Source of the DNA: Tubiluchus corallicola
Lineage: Eukaryota > Priapulida > Priapulimorpha > Priapulimorphida > Tubiluchidae
NCBI GenBank assembly: GCA_030141605.1
Contig: JAQGDQ010000225.1
Span: 234,064 to 298,063 of the forward strand
Reading direction: 5' to 3'
DNA: 64,000 nucleotides
The position numbers and the translations under genes are program-made. Below the pieces are notes generated by a model. That model saw nothing but the letters and a program-made list of their open reading frames with translations, was not told where the DNA came from and did no database searches. This document shows positions 1 to 12,600 of this stretch, in pieces (within the stretch, counting starts at the first letter, position 1; each line of letters starts with the position of its first letter).

Positions 1-880
1 AAATTAATATCCCTGAAAATTAGCAGAACAAAGGCGCCATTACTGAAAAAACTGGCACTAATGGGCGCCATCTTGGGTTACTGTACAGCGCCCTCTTCTG
101 GTCACGCCTGTAAGTAGGTAACAGCGCTCCCTTGTTCGGTAGCTTACGCGGTCTAAACAGCGTCAATCCTTGAAAGTTAGACGGGTAAACAGAGGAGGTT
201 TAAGTCCGTTCGAGCAAACAGCATCAACGAAAAGTTTTTGCTGACTGTCTTGCCAAACTCCACAAAGAAAAGCTTGATTTGCAGCAACTTAAGATCAGAG
301 CCGAAAAGCTACTGTAAAATAAATAGCCTTCCTTGTATCATTTCAGGGTCTCGGTTTGATTTCAGTTGAGCCAAAATCAACATCGCAGAGGGGAAAGGAG
401 GCAAAATGAACGTACTGTAATAATCATTGTACCAGACAATAATTATGAGAAACTTTATAAGCTTATTATGTAGTTTTATGGGTCAGCCAAAGTATCTAAA
501 TATTTTTAACTATTCATGGCATGATCTTATCTATTAATTCAGCCTGTACAATTTTTAGGCCCATAAGAGCATAGACTTCTACGGTTATAGCTCCAAAGGT
601 GTTACGATTTCCAGAATTCATAGGTGAAACGAAAACTCTCGATCTAACGACTTTCTGCTGATAGTCTATTTTTCGAATCGAATTCACATGGGGAGGAACG
701 GTGGCAGGAAAATCTGCAAAAGCGGTCGTTTTACAAAACTCCGACTCCTTGGTTTAAAAGGATAGGAACGCCCAGGGGTTTGAACCAGTAACCATGGTTA
801 TATAGTCTGTTCGACAGTGGGTGTAACAGCTGTCACAGTAAAAAAACAGGATGAAATATACTATTATAAACTACATTCTG
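1..880. other. Left edge, no gene recognised
   Basis: Presumed last intron of MMP21. I looked on the minus strand for the missing hemopexin exon (a YFFKG, YWK or C-terminal Cys context) and found none. A degenerate tRNA B-box-like motif lies on the minus strand at 776-786. Confidence 0.5.
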
Positions 881-889
881 AACCACGCT

Positions 890-1432
890 AAAAAGAAACA
901 TTTTAACACCTATGATAATACTAAAGTGTTTCCGATAATTAATAATAGGTTAAAAATTTATTTAACGGCGGGCGAGGCCCAACTGGTGATAACATCAGAA
1001 TTGAACATAATTTCGAAAAGCACAAACATCCATGAGCGTGTTGCATGTGTTCGCGAAAGCTAAAATTGAAGTACAGTATCACTCCTACATTTAGAGTGAT
1101 ACAGAAAAACTCGGGAATTTTTAAGTTTAAATTCGAATTTCAAGTTTACTGGTGGGTTCACGCATGATCTCTAACGTGTGCAATACGTCACAATTGAACA
1201 TCTCTGGATTGAGAGGTACAACACATGCTTTTGCGCAACGCGTTTCCGATGTTTCCAATACAGGCGCTAGTGCCCAAACTAACTAGCGATTGGCAAATGC
1301 GAAATTATCATTTTGTAGTAATAATTCTTTCAGGTATATCTTTCTTGAAAAACTAGTATGTTCCGTTTCAATATTATTTATTAACACACACTGTTTTGGT
1401 TTATAATTTAATATGGGGTCTGGTTTTCCTTT
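890..1432 (+). mobile_element. Family B element, copy 1 (degraded TTAA-type MITE)
   Basis: About 540 bp similar to 14326-14847 and to 24935-25670. Shared blocks are ATTTTAACACCTATGATAAT, the motif CACGCATGATCT with CAACGTGTG, and TAATAATTCTTTCA near the end. It finishes with TGGTTTTCCTTTATA, a mutated form of the TTTTCCTTTAA terminus of copy 2. The left inverted end is not recognisable. Confidence 0.6.
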
Positions 1433-1944
1433 ATAACTGCTCCCCTGGGTAGAATCTTGTTAAATTTCAGCGACATCTACCTACTCCAATTATCTCTTTC
1501 ACCCTCAAGAAACATTATATTTGCGATTTTATGACAACGTTACAAGTGTTGTTCAGTGACTTATCAAACCTGCTGCATAAAAGCCATGAAATGATTTAAG
1601 CAGCGATTACACAATAGTGAACGATCAAGCGTCCAGAAGGTAAACTTTCACATCCTATTGTTACAGTGGATTGTTGAATTAAGGCAACTTTGTACATAAT
1701 CGGGCGGTAGCCATAGTAGACTTCGCGGGAACTTGAGACTACAGTTTACCTCGTGGGTGTACGAATCAAGACTTGAGTAATGAACAAATTTTTACACGCT
1801 GATTAAGTCAATGATGAAGTGGCAACCTGAATGACTGAGTGCGTGGTTAATGTTACACAGATCAGCCAGTCGATCGGTTAGTCAGTCTGTTGTATTAGGA
1901 CGCACTGGCTAAATTATTGAGTGTATCGCGTTCATAGGTTAATT

Positions 1945-2325
1945 GGGGACAGAGAGAGAAGAGAGAGAGAGACAGACAAAGAGAAAGAAAGAGACAGCGA
2001 GAAACAGAAAGAGAGAAACCGAGAAAGACAAATGGGGAGAGAAGGAAGAAAGACAGAAGAAGAGAAGACATAGGAGAGATAAGAGGATAAAAACAGGGAA
2101 AGAGCAAGGCAGAGAGAAGAGAGAGGGAAGAGAGAGGAGAGGGGAATAGAAAGAGAGAAACAGAAAGAGAGGGAAACAAACAGGCAGACAGACACAGACA
2201 GACATAAAAAACGAAATAAGACAATTTGACAGACAGAGAGAAGGACGGATGGCCTGGCAGACAGACAGACAAAATGAAAGAAGACAGACAGACAGACGGA
2301 CGGAAGATGGGTGAGAAACAACACG
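1945..2325. repeat. Purine-rich microsatellite, (GA)n and (GACA)n
   Basis: About 380 bp of imperfect GAGAGA, GAAAGAGA and CAGACAGACAGA. All frames of both strands are open for long stretches because of the repeat (poly Arg-Glu on plus, Leu-Ser on minus). These are not genes. Confidence 0.9.
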
Positions 2326-2860
2326 AGACAGTAAGAGGAACGTAGGTAACACTAACACATAATATTTTGCTTAAACGTGGCTGCTAAAACTCTTAGGGCA
2401 TTTACTGATTAAAATTGTAATGACTGCCATTTTCTTGTTTTTGCGCAATCGTCTCGGGTTATAACTTCTAGTTCACCTTCATAACTTTAACAAAAAGCGC
2501 GTCGTTGTCGAAAACTGAACATTATAAGCATCATTAATATTAAATCAGACGTCTGAAATAGGTGTCGTCTATGCAGCTTTGAAATCGGATATGATATCAA
2601 GAAATCTTGTTACCGGGCAGTCTTTGTAAGAAGACTCTTTTTGTTCTTCAGAAATTTTAACTTGAAAATGCATCTGAGCCATACAACGCGAATAAATTTG
2701 TTTTTTGTGTCAGAGGTAAAAGTGGTCTAGCGCAAAAACAGAAACGAACTATACGGTTTTCTAAAAAGGGCCATGACACCTGTTCTAAACTTGTTAAATG
2801 CCAACAGAAATTGTCAGTAAAATACTGCAAAATTTCTAATGACTTTTTATTTAACTAACG

Positions 2861-3136
2861 GCACGTTCAGATTAGCGAGCTTTCTCGCCGAGTAACTCGA
2901 AAGCGTGCTCAGACTAGAGAGCAAAACTTGCTGCGAGTTACTCACCGAGAGTAAGCGCAAGCTAACACTCACTTCTCTATTCACTCCAAGACGTGTCGAG
3001 AATAACTGGTCGATGTGTTCACACTAGACAGTAACTCGCAGAAAATCAATTCGCAGCAACTGTCGGACTGTTTGCACTAACTTACCGACAGTAAGTCACA
3101 AAGCAGTTCGCACTTGCGAGTTTCCTGTCAGACAGC
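2861..3136 (-). mobile_element. Family A MITE, copy 1
   Basis: Matches the reverse complement of 44747-45037 over most of its length. Shared blocks include CAGTAAGCGCAAGCT-like, CACTTCTCTATTCAC, TTCACACTAGACAGTAA and CAGCAACTGTCGGA. Its outer end GCACGTTCAGATTAGCGAG is well kept. The opposite end is degraded, so the right border is approximate. Confidence 0.65.
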
Positions 3137-3445
3137 CGTAAGACTTTCCACGGCAATCTTGTGACGCACTATGCATTTTATGAAAACAATGAAAGCCATT
3201 TTTTACGTTCTCAGAGGACTTTTTAACAAATTTCACGAAAAAAGGCCAGGATAAAATCTATGGACAAGAGCTGAATCATCGCGAGACACTTATTTTTTTA
3301 TGCCAAAGGTTAAAATACTGCAGTCGGTAGTGTGTCTGGCAGACACGTGGTTAACGTTGAAATGTGCTAAAAGCATAGAATGATTGCACATAAATGGCTT
3401 CATCCAATAATTACAATAATAAAAAATTCTCGAACATTCTCCTAC

Positions 3446-3624
3446 CTGATCGTCTTTAAAAAAGTACAAGTTTCCGTCACGCCTGTCGAAGAACACTGTG
3501 TCGATGTTGTTCGGAACTCCCGGATTTTGTGACCCGGATGGCGACCGGAAGTCGTCGGAAATGTTCCGAGGATATCCGGCAAACGTTTTGTCGGTTTCAC
3601 TATCATATTTCCAATATTTATGCC
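3446..3624 (-). CDS. MMP21: MMP21 coding exon 5: hemopexin repeats 2-3
   Basis: Residues 487-546, ending in phase 0 at CAG before GTAGGA. The acceptor is TCCATTCTTAG. It encodes [40 protein letters not shown]. It matches the middle of the human MMP21 hemopexin domain (DTAFYDRR and YFFK as I recall them). I found no following exon between 1 and 3445 on this strand, so the next intron is at least 3.4 kb and leaves the window. Confidence 0.9.
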
Positions 3625-6600
3625 CTAAGAATGGAGATAAGTGAAAGCTGTTTAATCCAGACTGAACAGTACGGTTCATCTTATTGACAATATAAAGTAA
3701 TTTGAACTTTTGCTTACCTAGTGAACAGTGCGCTACGAATGTTCTGATTGTTTTTTCAAACTTTACGGAGTCCTGCAAAAGTTTTTTTCAAACGACTTAC
3801 CATTAAATGGCTGCGCCTAGCGGTGATCGTGGGAGTTTAAATTCATGTTTCACGTGGCGTTTACGTCTCATCCGGATGCGTATGCGTTTTGGGAGGGGGT
3901 GCGGAATAGATCAAATCAGTTTATATCGTTTTCAATGCACCCGTTTATGCAGCCAGCGTACGCGTTATGTTTTTCTGCAGCTATTCCTGTTGACTTTTTC
4001 CGGAGCTATTCCATAGGTGAAAACGCATACGCATCCAGATGCTGCGTAATCGCCATTTTATACAGCCTACAACCTTGCTGCTAATGCAGGCCATGTATGC
4101 AATGAAACAGCATGCACGTGATAACAAATTTCAAGACGAATTTTTAAACTTTATTTATGAAGGGTGCATTTTGTTATTTTTTCACGAGTTTTAACATTTT
4201 TGCTCTTTCTATAGAGCAGCAGTAACACTTCTAAATTTACCTTTGAAAAAATACACGGAGTTTTCGGTAAAAGTCCACACATGTGCAAAGCCATCCACAT
4301 CTTTCTCCAATCCCTTCCACTCCATCATTATCAGAAGAGGGTCTCCATATCGAGTCCTGTTATACCTATTCTCATACATCCAGTATCTATTGCCTCGGAA
4401 GAGGTAGGTGTTGTAGATGAGTTGCCCATCTGGGCGCCGTCTGATCCAGTCAAAAACCGTGTCAAACTTTCCTTTACAAACGCCTAAAAGAAATATGCGA
4501 ATGAATATGTCTGAAAGTGGGTGCTTCACAAACCAGCACATTTGCATATTGTATCTAAAACTGGTCATGATGCTCAAATACAATAAATGATAGTTTAAAA
4601 CAGACTTAGTTAAGAGCTAAAATACTGGCTTCCCACTCGTGAGGTCCTGGGTTCAACTCCTGACCGAGTCATGCCAAGGACTTAAGAAATGGTACCGTTG
4701 GTTCTTCGACCAAGCACGCGGGTTTATCGAAGTAACATGCGGGCCATAATGATCGAAACCACCTTGGAAATATGTATTGAGTTACTTAAGGTCTTATCCC
4801 TGGACTATGTCCTAAACGAAATTATTATTATTAAAACTATTTATGGTGTGTTAGAACAAAAACTAGGTTACAAGAACACGCGTGCTCCATTTATAGAAGT
4901 CTTAAAAGTTTTCATGTTTAATTATAATACATCTCTTCATTTCTTCATTGCAACTTTACCCAATTTTACTTCAACAAAAAGTAATATATTAGCCAATATG
5001 CATATACTGGGTCGGTGACCAGGTAAATTACCCTTTGCATGTGAGTGTATAAACTAAACTTGCAATACATTAATTATTTCTCGTGAGGATGAAAAACATA
5101 CCGTATAAAGCCTGCACTTCTTTCCTGTCCTCCCAGCCCAGCTCAAAATTTGCATTTGAAATCAACTTCTGGTAGATGGCATACATGATGGAATAATCCC
5201 TATTCGTGTGAGCCAACCCTAGGACATGTCCAATCTCATGAACAGCAACTTTCAGCAAGTTGGTACCTTGATTACTGCCCACAGTGAAGTACTCGTCGTC
5301 GTCCATGTGGATGTCACCTTGTCTCCACGCGTGTGACAACTGACCACCATAACCATCAAACATGTTCGGACAGTTGAGGTGCTCGCCTGTAATACAAAGA
5401 AACGTCGCTTTAGTTTCTATTGTATTGCGAAGGTTCAAATTGTTGAGGTCCTCGAAGAATCTACGATGGATCCCCAATGAACCCTGATATCTGATGTTCC
5501 CATTAACTTATTTATAAGTGGACAAACTATCCTGATCACACATATAACGATTTTGACTCTCAGCAGAAAAATGTAACACTGACGAAGCCAATTCCCAGTT
5601 TTCCCAAGAGGTTATATGCCACAAGCTTTTAACTGCTAAATCGATGCTAATAAGTATAAAATTTGTTTGTTAAAATTCTTTAACCTAGTTTCTAATCTTA
5701 CGGGCGAGCAACGCCAGCTGCACCGCCAAGGTTATAAGAAGGAAAGTGTAAAACCGGGCTCTCACTTGCATGGCAGCAAACACAACACTTACAAGGCTTC
5801 TTTACATGGAAGCAAAGTAGAAAGTAAACAAATAGTCAAAAAAGATACAACAGGTAATGTTTCACGGCTACACGTCTTTACTGTCTTTCTTATCTTCCTA
5901 CTTACATTCCTCATTTCTTTCCTTCTCTCCCTAGTAAATTTCTTTGTACATTCATGATTTCCTAAAATTTCCTTTATAACGTCTAGGGTGTGTGGTTAGA
6001 CTTAAAAAGTTGGTATTTCCACTCCGCCTGGACAGATGTTAATTAATGGATACACGTGGCCATTATAGTTGCAATTATGGCTATAACAAGTTATAATAAT
6101 TGTAACAGTTATTATAAAAATCTTTCAACACAAAATGCATATTACATCAAGATTTATAGTGATCTTTACATTATTACATGTTACATTAAGAGCTTATAAA
6201 ATGCAAAGGGTCAGTGCTCCGCTATCCCTTCTCTTCCGCTGCATATCATCATAATGATTCTCTCCCGCGAATTTCCTGGAAGCCCAATGATGTCTGGCAG
6301 TCACGGTTAACCCGAATTCTCGCGTTATCTCGCGCGACGCGTATGGCTTCCATTAACATTCAGCCACCGCTAAAGATGTGCCGTTTTGCACCAGTGGTAA
6401 AAACGTGGTGTAAAAAAGTGGAGGTGGTATTAATTTGTATCATTTAGCAGCTGAAGCCTATAAGCGTTAACACGTGTCAGTAACATCATAATAGTAGATC
6501 AACATGAACGTGTAACATGTCTGAGAGCAGATGTTTATTACTCTGAACTCACGTAGACCAATGGGTTAAGCAGTGTGTCATCACACAACTTTCATTCAAT

Positions 6601-9600
6601 TAACTGATGCCAAAAGAAGAGAATGAGAAGAAAAGGATGAGAAAATGAGAGAGGAGAAAAAATAGTGTAATGTATGGGAGAACAAAGCAGAGTGGAAAAG
6701 AAAGGATAAGGGAAAAGAGATGAGAAAAGAAGAGAAGAGAAGAGAAGAGAAGAAAAAGGAGGAAGAGGAAGCGAGTGGAGGAGAGGGAGAGGAGGCTGGA
6801 GCATCGAGAAGTGTAAAATAGTTGGGAGGAGAGGAGAAGAAAAAACAATAATGGCGAACACAGAATGGAAGAGGAAACAGGAGGACAGAAGAAAAGGGAG
6901 AAAAGAAAGGAAAGAAAATGAGAGAAAGAAAAGATGATTAAAAAGCAAATTCAGAAGAAATACGCTATCCATGCGGGCAGGTAGCTTTTCTTGGAAATCC
7001 TACCGAGTGCAGTCTATGGTAAACTTCACGTGTTTTCGTTCAGACGATATCATGAAAGTGCGATGTCTGCGAGAAGCCAGGCGTGCGAAGGACATCCAGG
7101 GAAGCCATACGGTGGTCTCTACGCACTACAGCTAGCAAACGTCGTCTGTTTACTCTAGCAACATGAGTAACGCCACTAAATTGCATCAAATGTGGGACGC
7201 ATTGATGATGCCGCACAGAGGTGAACTCACAATCTTCAATCGACTTCAGCTCAGACATTATTTAGACTAGATTACAGAATCAACTGAAGTGCAGTTCAGT
7301 TTGTGTCCTCATTTTAAAATTATTGAAACTAGATTAAGTTTAGATTGGTGTTTTAGAATGATCTTTCAATTCAGAGAGGTTTTTGTGGTGACCTTTAAGT
7401 CTAAGAGGAATCTTCCGCAAGAATTATATGTTATAGAAGTATCAAAGGACCTCGACTGCATTATTGTTATGTACTTCCTGATAATCCTGGCTTCAAGATC
7501 AGCTCGCTGTGCATACACACAATTATGGCTTCCTTTTTCCCCACACTTGCTTCTGTGTGGTGTTCTCCACGACCATTGTATTTTTGTTTAATAATAACTT
7601 CTGACAGCTGAAAAGGAATACTTACAATAGAGATGGGCGCCTGACACCCACTGCGGTAATTCCTTACTGAAGCTTCATTCAAGTTTTTAAAGCAGCTGTT
7701 GTTTCCCACTTTACCTTGCCTTGCTTATGGTGATTCCTCTAAAACTTTTTAGTGTGTTTGCAAGGGCTTGACTTACTCTCAGCATACTTTGCCAATATCT
7801 TTGTCAACAAAGAGAAGCCCCTTTTTTAAAATCGCATCCTAATTTGGATGACAAAAGTTGCAAACATGACCTTGGATGCGCTGATTGTGTGAATCAATCT
7901 CAAAGGAAATGTTCTATCGATAAAGATGCGACAAAGTTAGTAGGAAAGGGGAAAAATTTGTTAACTATTTGTAATCTTATTTATTACAGTTATCGGTTAT
8001 GCTGATAGACTGGGTCCAACGGTAATTAAATTTAGAAACCAAACTTGACCGAAGGAAATAAAAAGTCCTGCGCCTGGATTAGAATCATGACTTTTGCGTT
8101 ACAAAATGCCACCTATTACGGGTAGACCTCGCAGCTCCCTGTGATAAAAACAATTACAATTGAACAGTGAGCTATTATGACAGAATAAGAACTGCCTTTA
8201 TTTGAATGGTTTTTGTTTCCTGTAGTGAGATAGCACCTTCCGACTTGTAATCCAGAAGTTATTGTTTCAAATCACGTTCAGTCTAGATTTCATGTTTCCT
8301 TTGTTCCAATGAAGTTTAATTTGTAAATCATAAATTATATATTAGTTGTATAAGAGTCATGGTTATATATTATTACTATATTTAATTTAGTTTAGTTTAT
8401 TAACACTCAGTTAAAATTTACAGTGTAAAAACATGTAACAATACAACAGTATATGCATTAAAATAAAAAAATACATTGAAATAAATAAAATTTTCTTTGT
8501 GCTGGGGAGACACACAGAAAAACTGCTTACACATGCCTTTTATACTTGATTTGAAAAAGTTCAAGATCAACTAAATTGTCGCCTTTTACGGAAAATTTAA
8601 CATTTGCTGCTGTCACAAGCGGAGAACCATTCGCAGAAATTGGAAGAAAACCCCATATGCGAACGATCCGATTTGAAAAAATTGTCCAAACTGCTTTTTA
8701 TTTGTTTTTCGTACAAAAAGTTTCAATGAAGGCGCCTACGGTCAGATGGCGCCCTAATAAAAAACGTTTCGCCACTCCAACCTACTTCTTTATGAATGAT
8801 TTAAAGTCTTCGAAAGACTTTAAATTTAAACGTTTTTTTGTATCTAAAAATTTTTAACCCTGACACATAAACAGACTGTCAGAGTACGAGCTACCAACTA
8901 AAACAGTTTACGTGTAAAATATCTTTGAACGCTTTCGAACAACATCAATGTCACCTAGCTGATATGGATACCACGGTGGTGAACAATATTCAACAATTGG
9001 CCTTACATGTTTTATACGTCCTAAAAGTACTTCTTTATCATTGTGCTAAATATTCTACAAATTACGTTAGAAATTAGAATCCTATTAGAATCGTATTAAA
9101 ACACGTATATCGGGTTTTAAATATAACCCTTATAAACAATTATTTTGAATTTAACACTCGTTAGGTTAAGCTGTGTTAGTTTGATGTTCTTTACACAAAT
9201 CGAATCATGTTAGTCCGCGGCGCCAGACGGCTCACAATTTGAAACAATGATTAATTTGCCAACTGGTACTGGGCATTTACCAGCGAAATGCGGCTTGACG
9301 TAATCTGTGCAAATCTCAGCGGTCTAATTGCTAACATGGTGCGATCTATACATGTTTCCAAGCTGGGAGCCTTTAATCCTGGTTTGTTGCACGTCACTGG
9401 TGGTCAAATGACTAAATCTGTTTGCCTGCCACAAAGCGAGCAGCCGAGGAATTTGTTTTGTCGAATGATTTTTGACTAGCGAACAATGGCGGCTGTTGGA
9501 ACATTGTTTAAAGAGAGCTTGTTAACATGGGATAATCAATGACAGCCCAGGGCAAAACGAGAATAAAGAAGGGGTTTTCGCGGCGCCCCAGTAGAGAGCA

Positions 9601-12600
9601 CGTTGATACACATCAGCGCTCCAACCTGCCTTCCCTATTATCGTATTACTGGTTAATTATGTAGACCCCTCCTTCATCATTACGTTCACAGAAGATCTAC
9701 TTTAGCTGGGACATTATTCTAATACATTAGCAACTAGTTTAACAGTTATAATTCTTGTGGAAACAAGAGCTTAAAGAAAGCTCCTTGGGAATTATCCCAC
9801 ATTTTACTGTTATGCCACTAACACATGTCAATGCCATCATAGTAGAGCATGATAATGGAAATTAAGGCTTTTAGTAATTACTTTAATTAGCTGATCAACA
9901 TAAGACTAAGATAATTAAAGCCATTATAATAGGTGTAACTATATGCGACAGCTCACGAGAGCATGAAATTGAATCATCTAATGGAGTCCTAATGCAGTGA
10001 AAATAACAAAGTTTGACAGGCAAAAAAGTTTTCCGAAGGAAAATGTTATCAATGGTCTTCCAGTGAAGACCAATGCTGTTCAAATACTGGGTCATATGAT
10101 ATTCATGCACACAAGAACTAGTTGGTTAATATCATGTATTTCTCTTAAATAAAATAAACAGTTCTTTACCTTTTCCAAAGGCCAGATTGATGTCCACTTC
10201 ATCCACAGGACTATGGTTGTCCTCAACAAATATGACAGGAATGACTTCACTCCACATGCGAAAGGCAAGCGAAAGGGCAGTCCGTTGCTTGTTGATAGTC
10301 AGTTGCGTACTGTAGCCAGTGTCCACCAATCTCCAGGTTACAGTCTTCCGGGAAAACGCATCACCCGCATCGTAACCCAGCACCGTTGATCGCTTCCACC
10401 GCGTCCGCCGCAGTTCACGCATCCTGTCCACCACCTTCTTCAACTTTTTATCATGAACACCACTGTCCATGTCTGCCACTAGTTGTTCTGCCCATCTGCG
10501 CCTGCGCAGAGCAACTTCAGTCTCTGGTGTCTTGTACGACGATACCAAAATGTTCCTCAACAAGGAACCACCATGAGTCGACCGTTTCCGTCGTGCAAAG
10601 CTCGTCTGGTTCACATTTTCTGCCGTCACGGGCAATGTTACGTTTTCCACTTGTGTCAATTTGGGCTCATCATCGCGGTTACCGCACCGAGTCTCGCTCA
10701 TTTTCTTTTTTGTCGCTTCGTCCACAATGCCTGTTTGGGGAAGTTTGTAGTTCTTCTGGTATTTGCGGACGGCGTCACGGACAGCCATCTCATCACAATT
10801 GTTCTGGTCACCCTCGTATGGTGACAGTAGGTTCATTGCCGCTGCATCAAAGATGTTCCGTTTCTTTCGCGCAGGAGGAACCTTGCACAACAGATAGCCA
10901 TACTTTTCCAACATGGCCTAAAAAAAAATTGCATTGTTTCAAATCTAGTGGCAAAATCATTGTTAAAATTTTATCATGAAAGTCCAACAAAAATGTCTAA
11001 ATTGCAGCGATAAGCAAGCTTTGAAAGTAACAGAAGAACCAAATCTCACAACACGTCTCTTGTTACTATTTCTGATGCTGCATTGCAAAAACGTTATGAT
11101 TGAATGAACCCTAATGATATGTACAAATAATGTTAAGATTTTTAGCGAGGTTCAGCAACATCTCCCAGTTTTGAAACAAGAAAGTCAATTCCCATTTCTG
11201 CTTCTCCCTGAGGATAAAGTTATACAACATGTTTCAGCGTTGCTTCTAGGACTCTGAAGAGGATTTGTTGATATTTAGACCTCAGAACAGTATCATCCAA
11301 CAAGCAGGGGGCACACAGCTCACCAGGGGCATGCAGCTAAGCTTCTAAAGAGGGACCCTTTGACGGCAGTGGTTATTGATGGGTTAGTGTATCAATGTCT
11401 GCGCCCATGGAAGGTCCGGAATAGTATTTGCTCAGGTCTTGCCTTCAAATCAGCGAGTTGTAGCAAATCAAACAGACTGCCACCAGCTATATATGTCATT
11501 ATACAGGGCCAGGCTTGGCCAACGCAACAAAGACTTTACGAGCAAGGGGATAGTTTTTGCATTAAGAGGTTGTGAGGTGCCGGGAGGAGTTTTCTTAAAA
11601 AGGCGTCACGTCCGGAAAAAGAAAAATGGTTCACTGAAAAGAAAGACGCTTCTTCTTCTTCTTCTTCTTCACTGTTTTCATAGTCAATACTGTCGTCACC
11701 ATGAAAATTACAGTCATCACTACTATCCCCGGTGCTGCCCTTACCACTGCTTCTCTGCAATGATGATGTTATCAGTGCTATCATCACTATTATCATCGTC
11801 AATGTTGCCACTATCATCACCATCGGTATCATCATCCCATCATCATCGTCATCGTCGTGTCATCATCATCATGGTCGGCGTCGTCAGCATCATCATCATT
11901 AACGTCATTTTCATCGTCATCATTATCAGTTATCAGAAATAGGCGTCATGATTGCTGCCACAGCTGGCGTCATTGTCATCATCATCATCATCATCATGGT
12001 CGGCATCGTCAGCATCATCATTATCAATTATCAGAAATAGGCGCCATGACTACTGCCACAGCTGGCATCATTGTCATCGTTGCTTTTATCATCAGCATCT
12101 CCAACAGAAGCAGTAACAACAACTTTAACACACTGTCTCACATCACTTAATTTACTCATGCTAATTTAAGTGTTTTGTGATAATGTATAATTTATGCTAA
12201 TGTGTGTTTTATCCTATTTTTGCTTGTCACACAGGAAACAGACGCTCCAGACATTGCGCCCACACAGGGAAAATTTACAGCACAGCTCGGGAAAAAATTT
12301 GAAGCATTCTGACAAAAATTCTTCCACCAGGAGAAACTCCTGGTTCAGATACCACCAGCGTTTAACAAAGGAACTTCTTTGTTTGCTTACTTCTATACAA
12401 TTGATTTATTTAAGTTCAAGGAAAACATTGCAGGATATACAGTAACAGTGAGTCGCTATAGTTGCTATTATTTAATGCTAGTTAAGAGGTTACGACAGTT
12501 CCGGACCCAAGTTCTGTGATTGCAAACCTCCTGAAATACTTTTACTTCTCAACAAAGAAATTTGATCAGCTAGATCAGTTGTTAAAGTCTGTGTATTACT

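Larger units (their letters stand above)
5387..10169 (-). other. MMP21 intron 2
   Basis: 4783-bp GT-AG intron. It holds a purine-rich tract (6608-6955) and a degenerate tRNA-like stretch near 8070. Open frames in it, for example plus-strand 5667-5957, show no recognisable domain and no coding-like context. Confidence 0.8.

Noticed and set aside
1-3445. Search for the missing MMP21 C-terminal hemopexin exon
   Set aside because: No minus-strand segment encodes a YFFKG/YWK-like repeat or the closing cysteine; the exon most likely lies outside the window.
5667-5957. Plus-strand 96-codon frame inside MMP21 intron 2
   Set aside because: Low-complexity hydrophobic C-terminus, no motif, antisense to an intron; length fits chance.
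10386-10979. Plus-strand open frames of up to 197 codons opposite MMP21 exon 2
   Set aside because: They overlap a well-supported coding exon on the other strand and show no domain; they are shadows of its codon structure.
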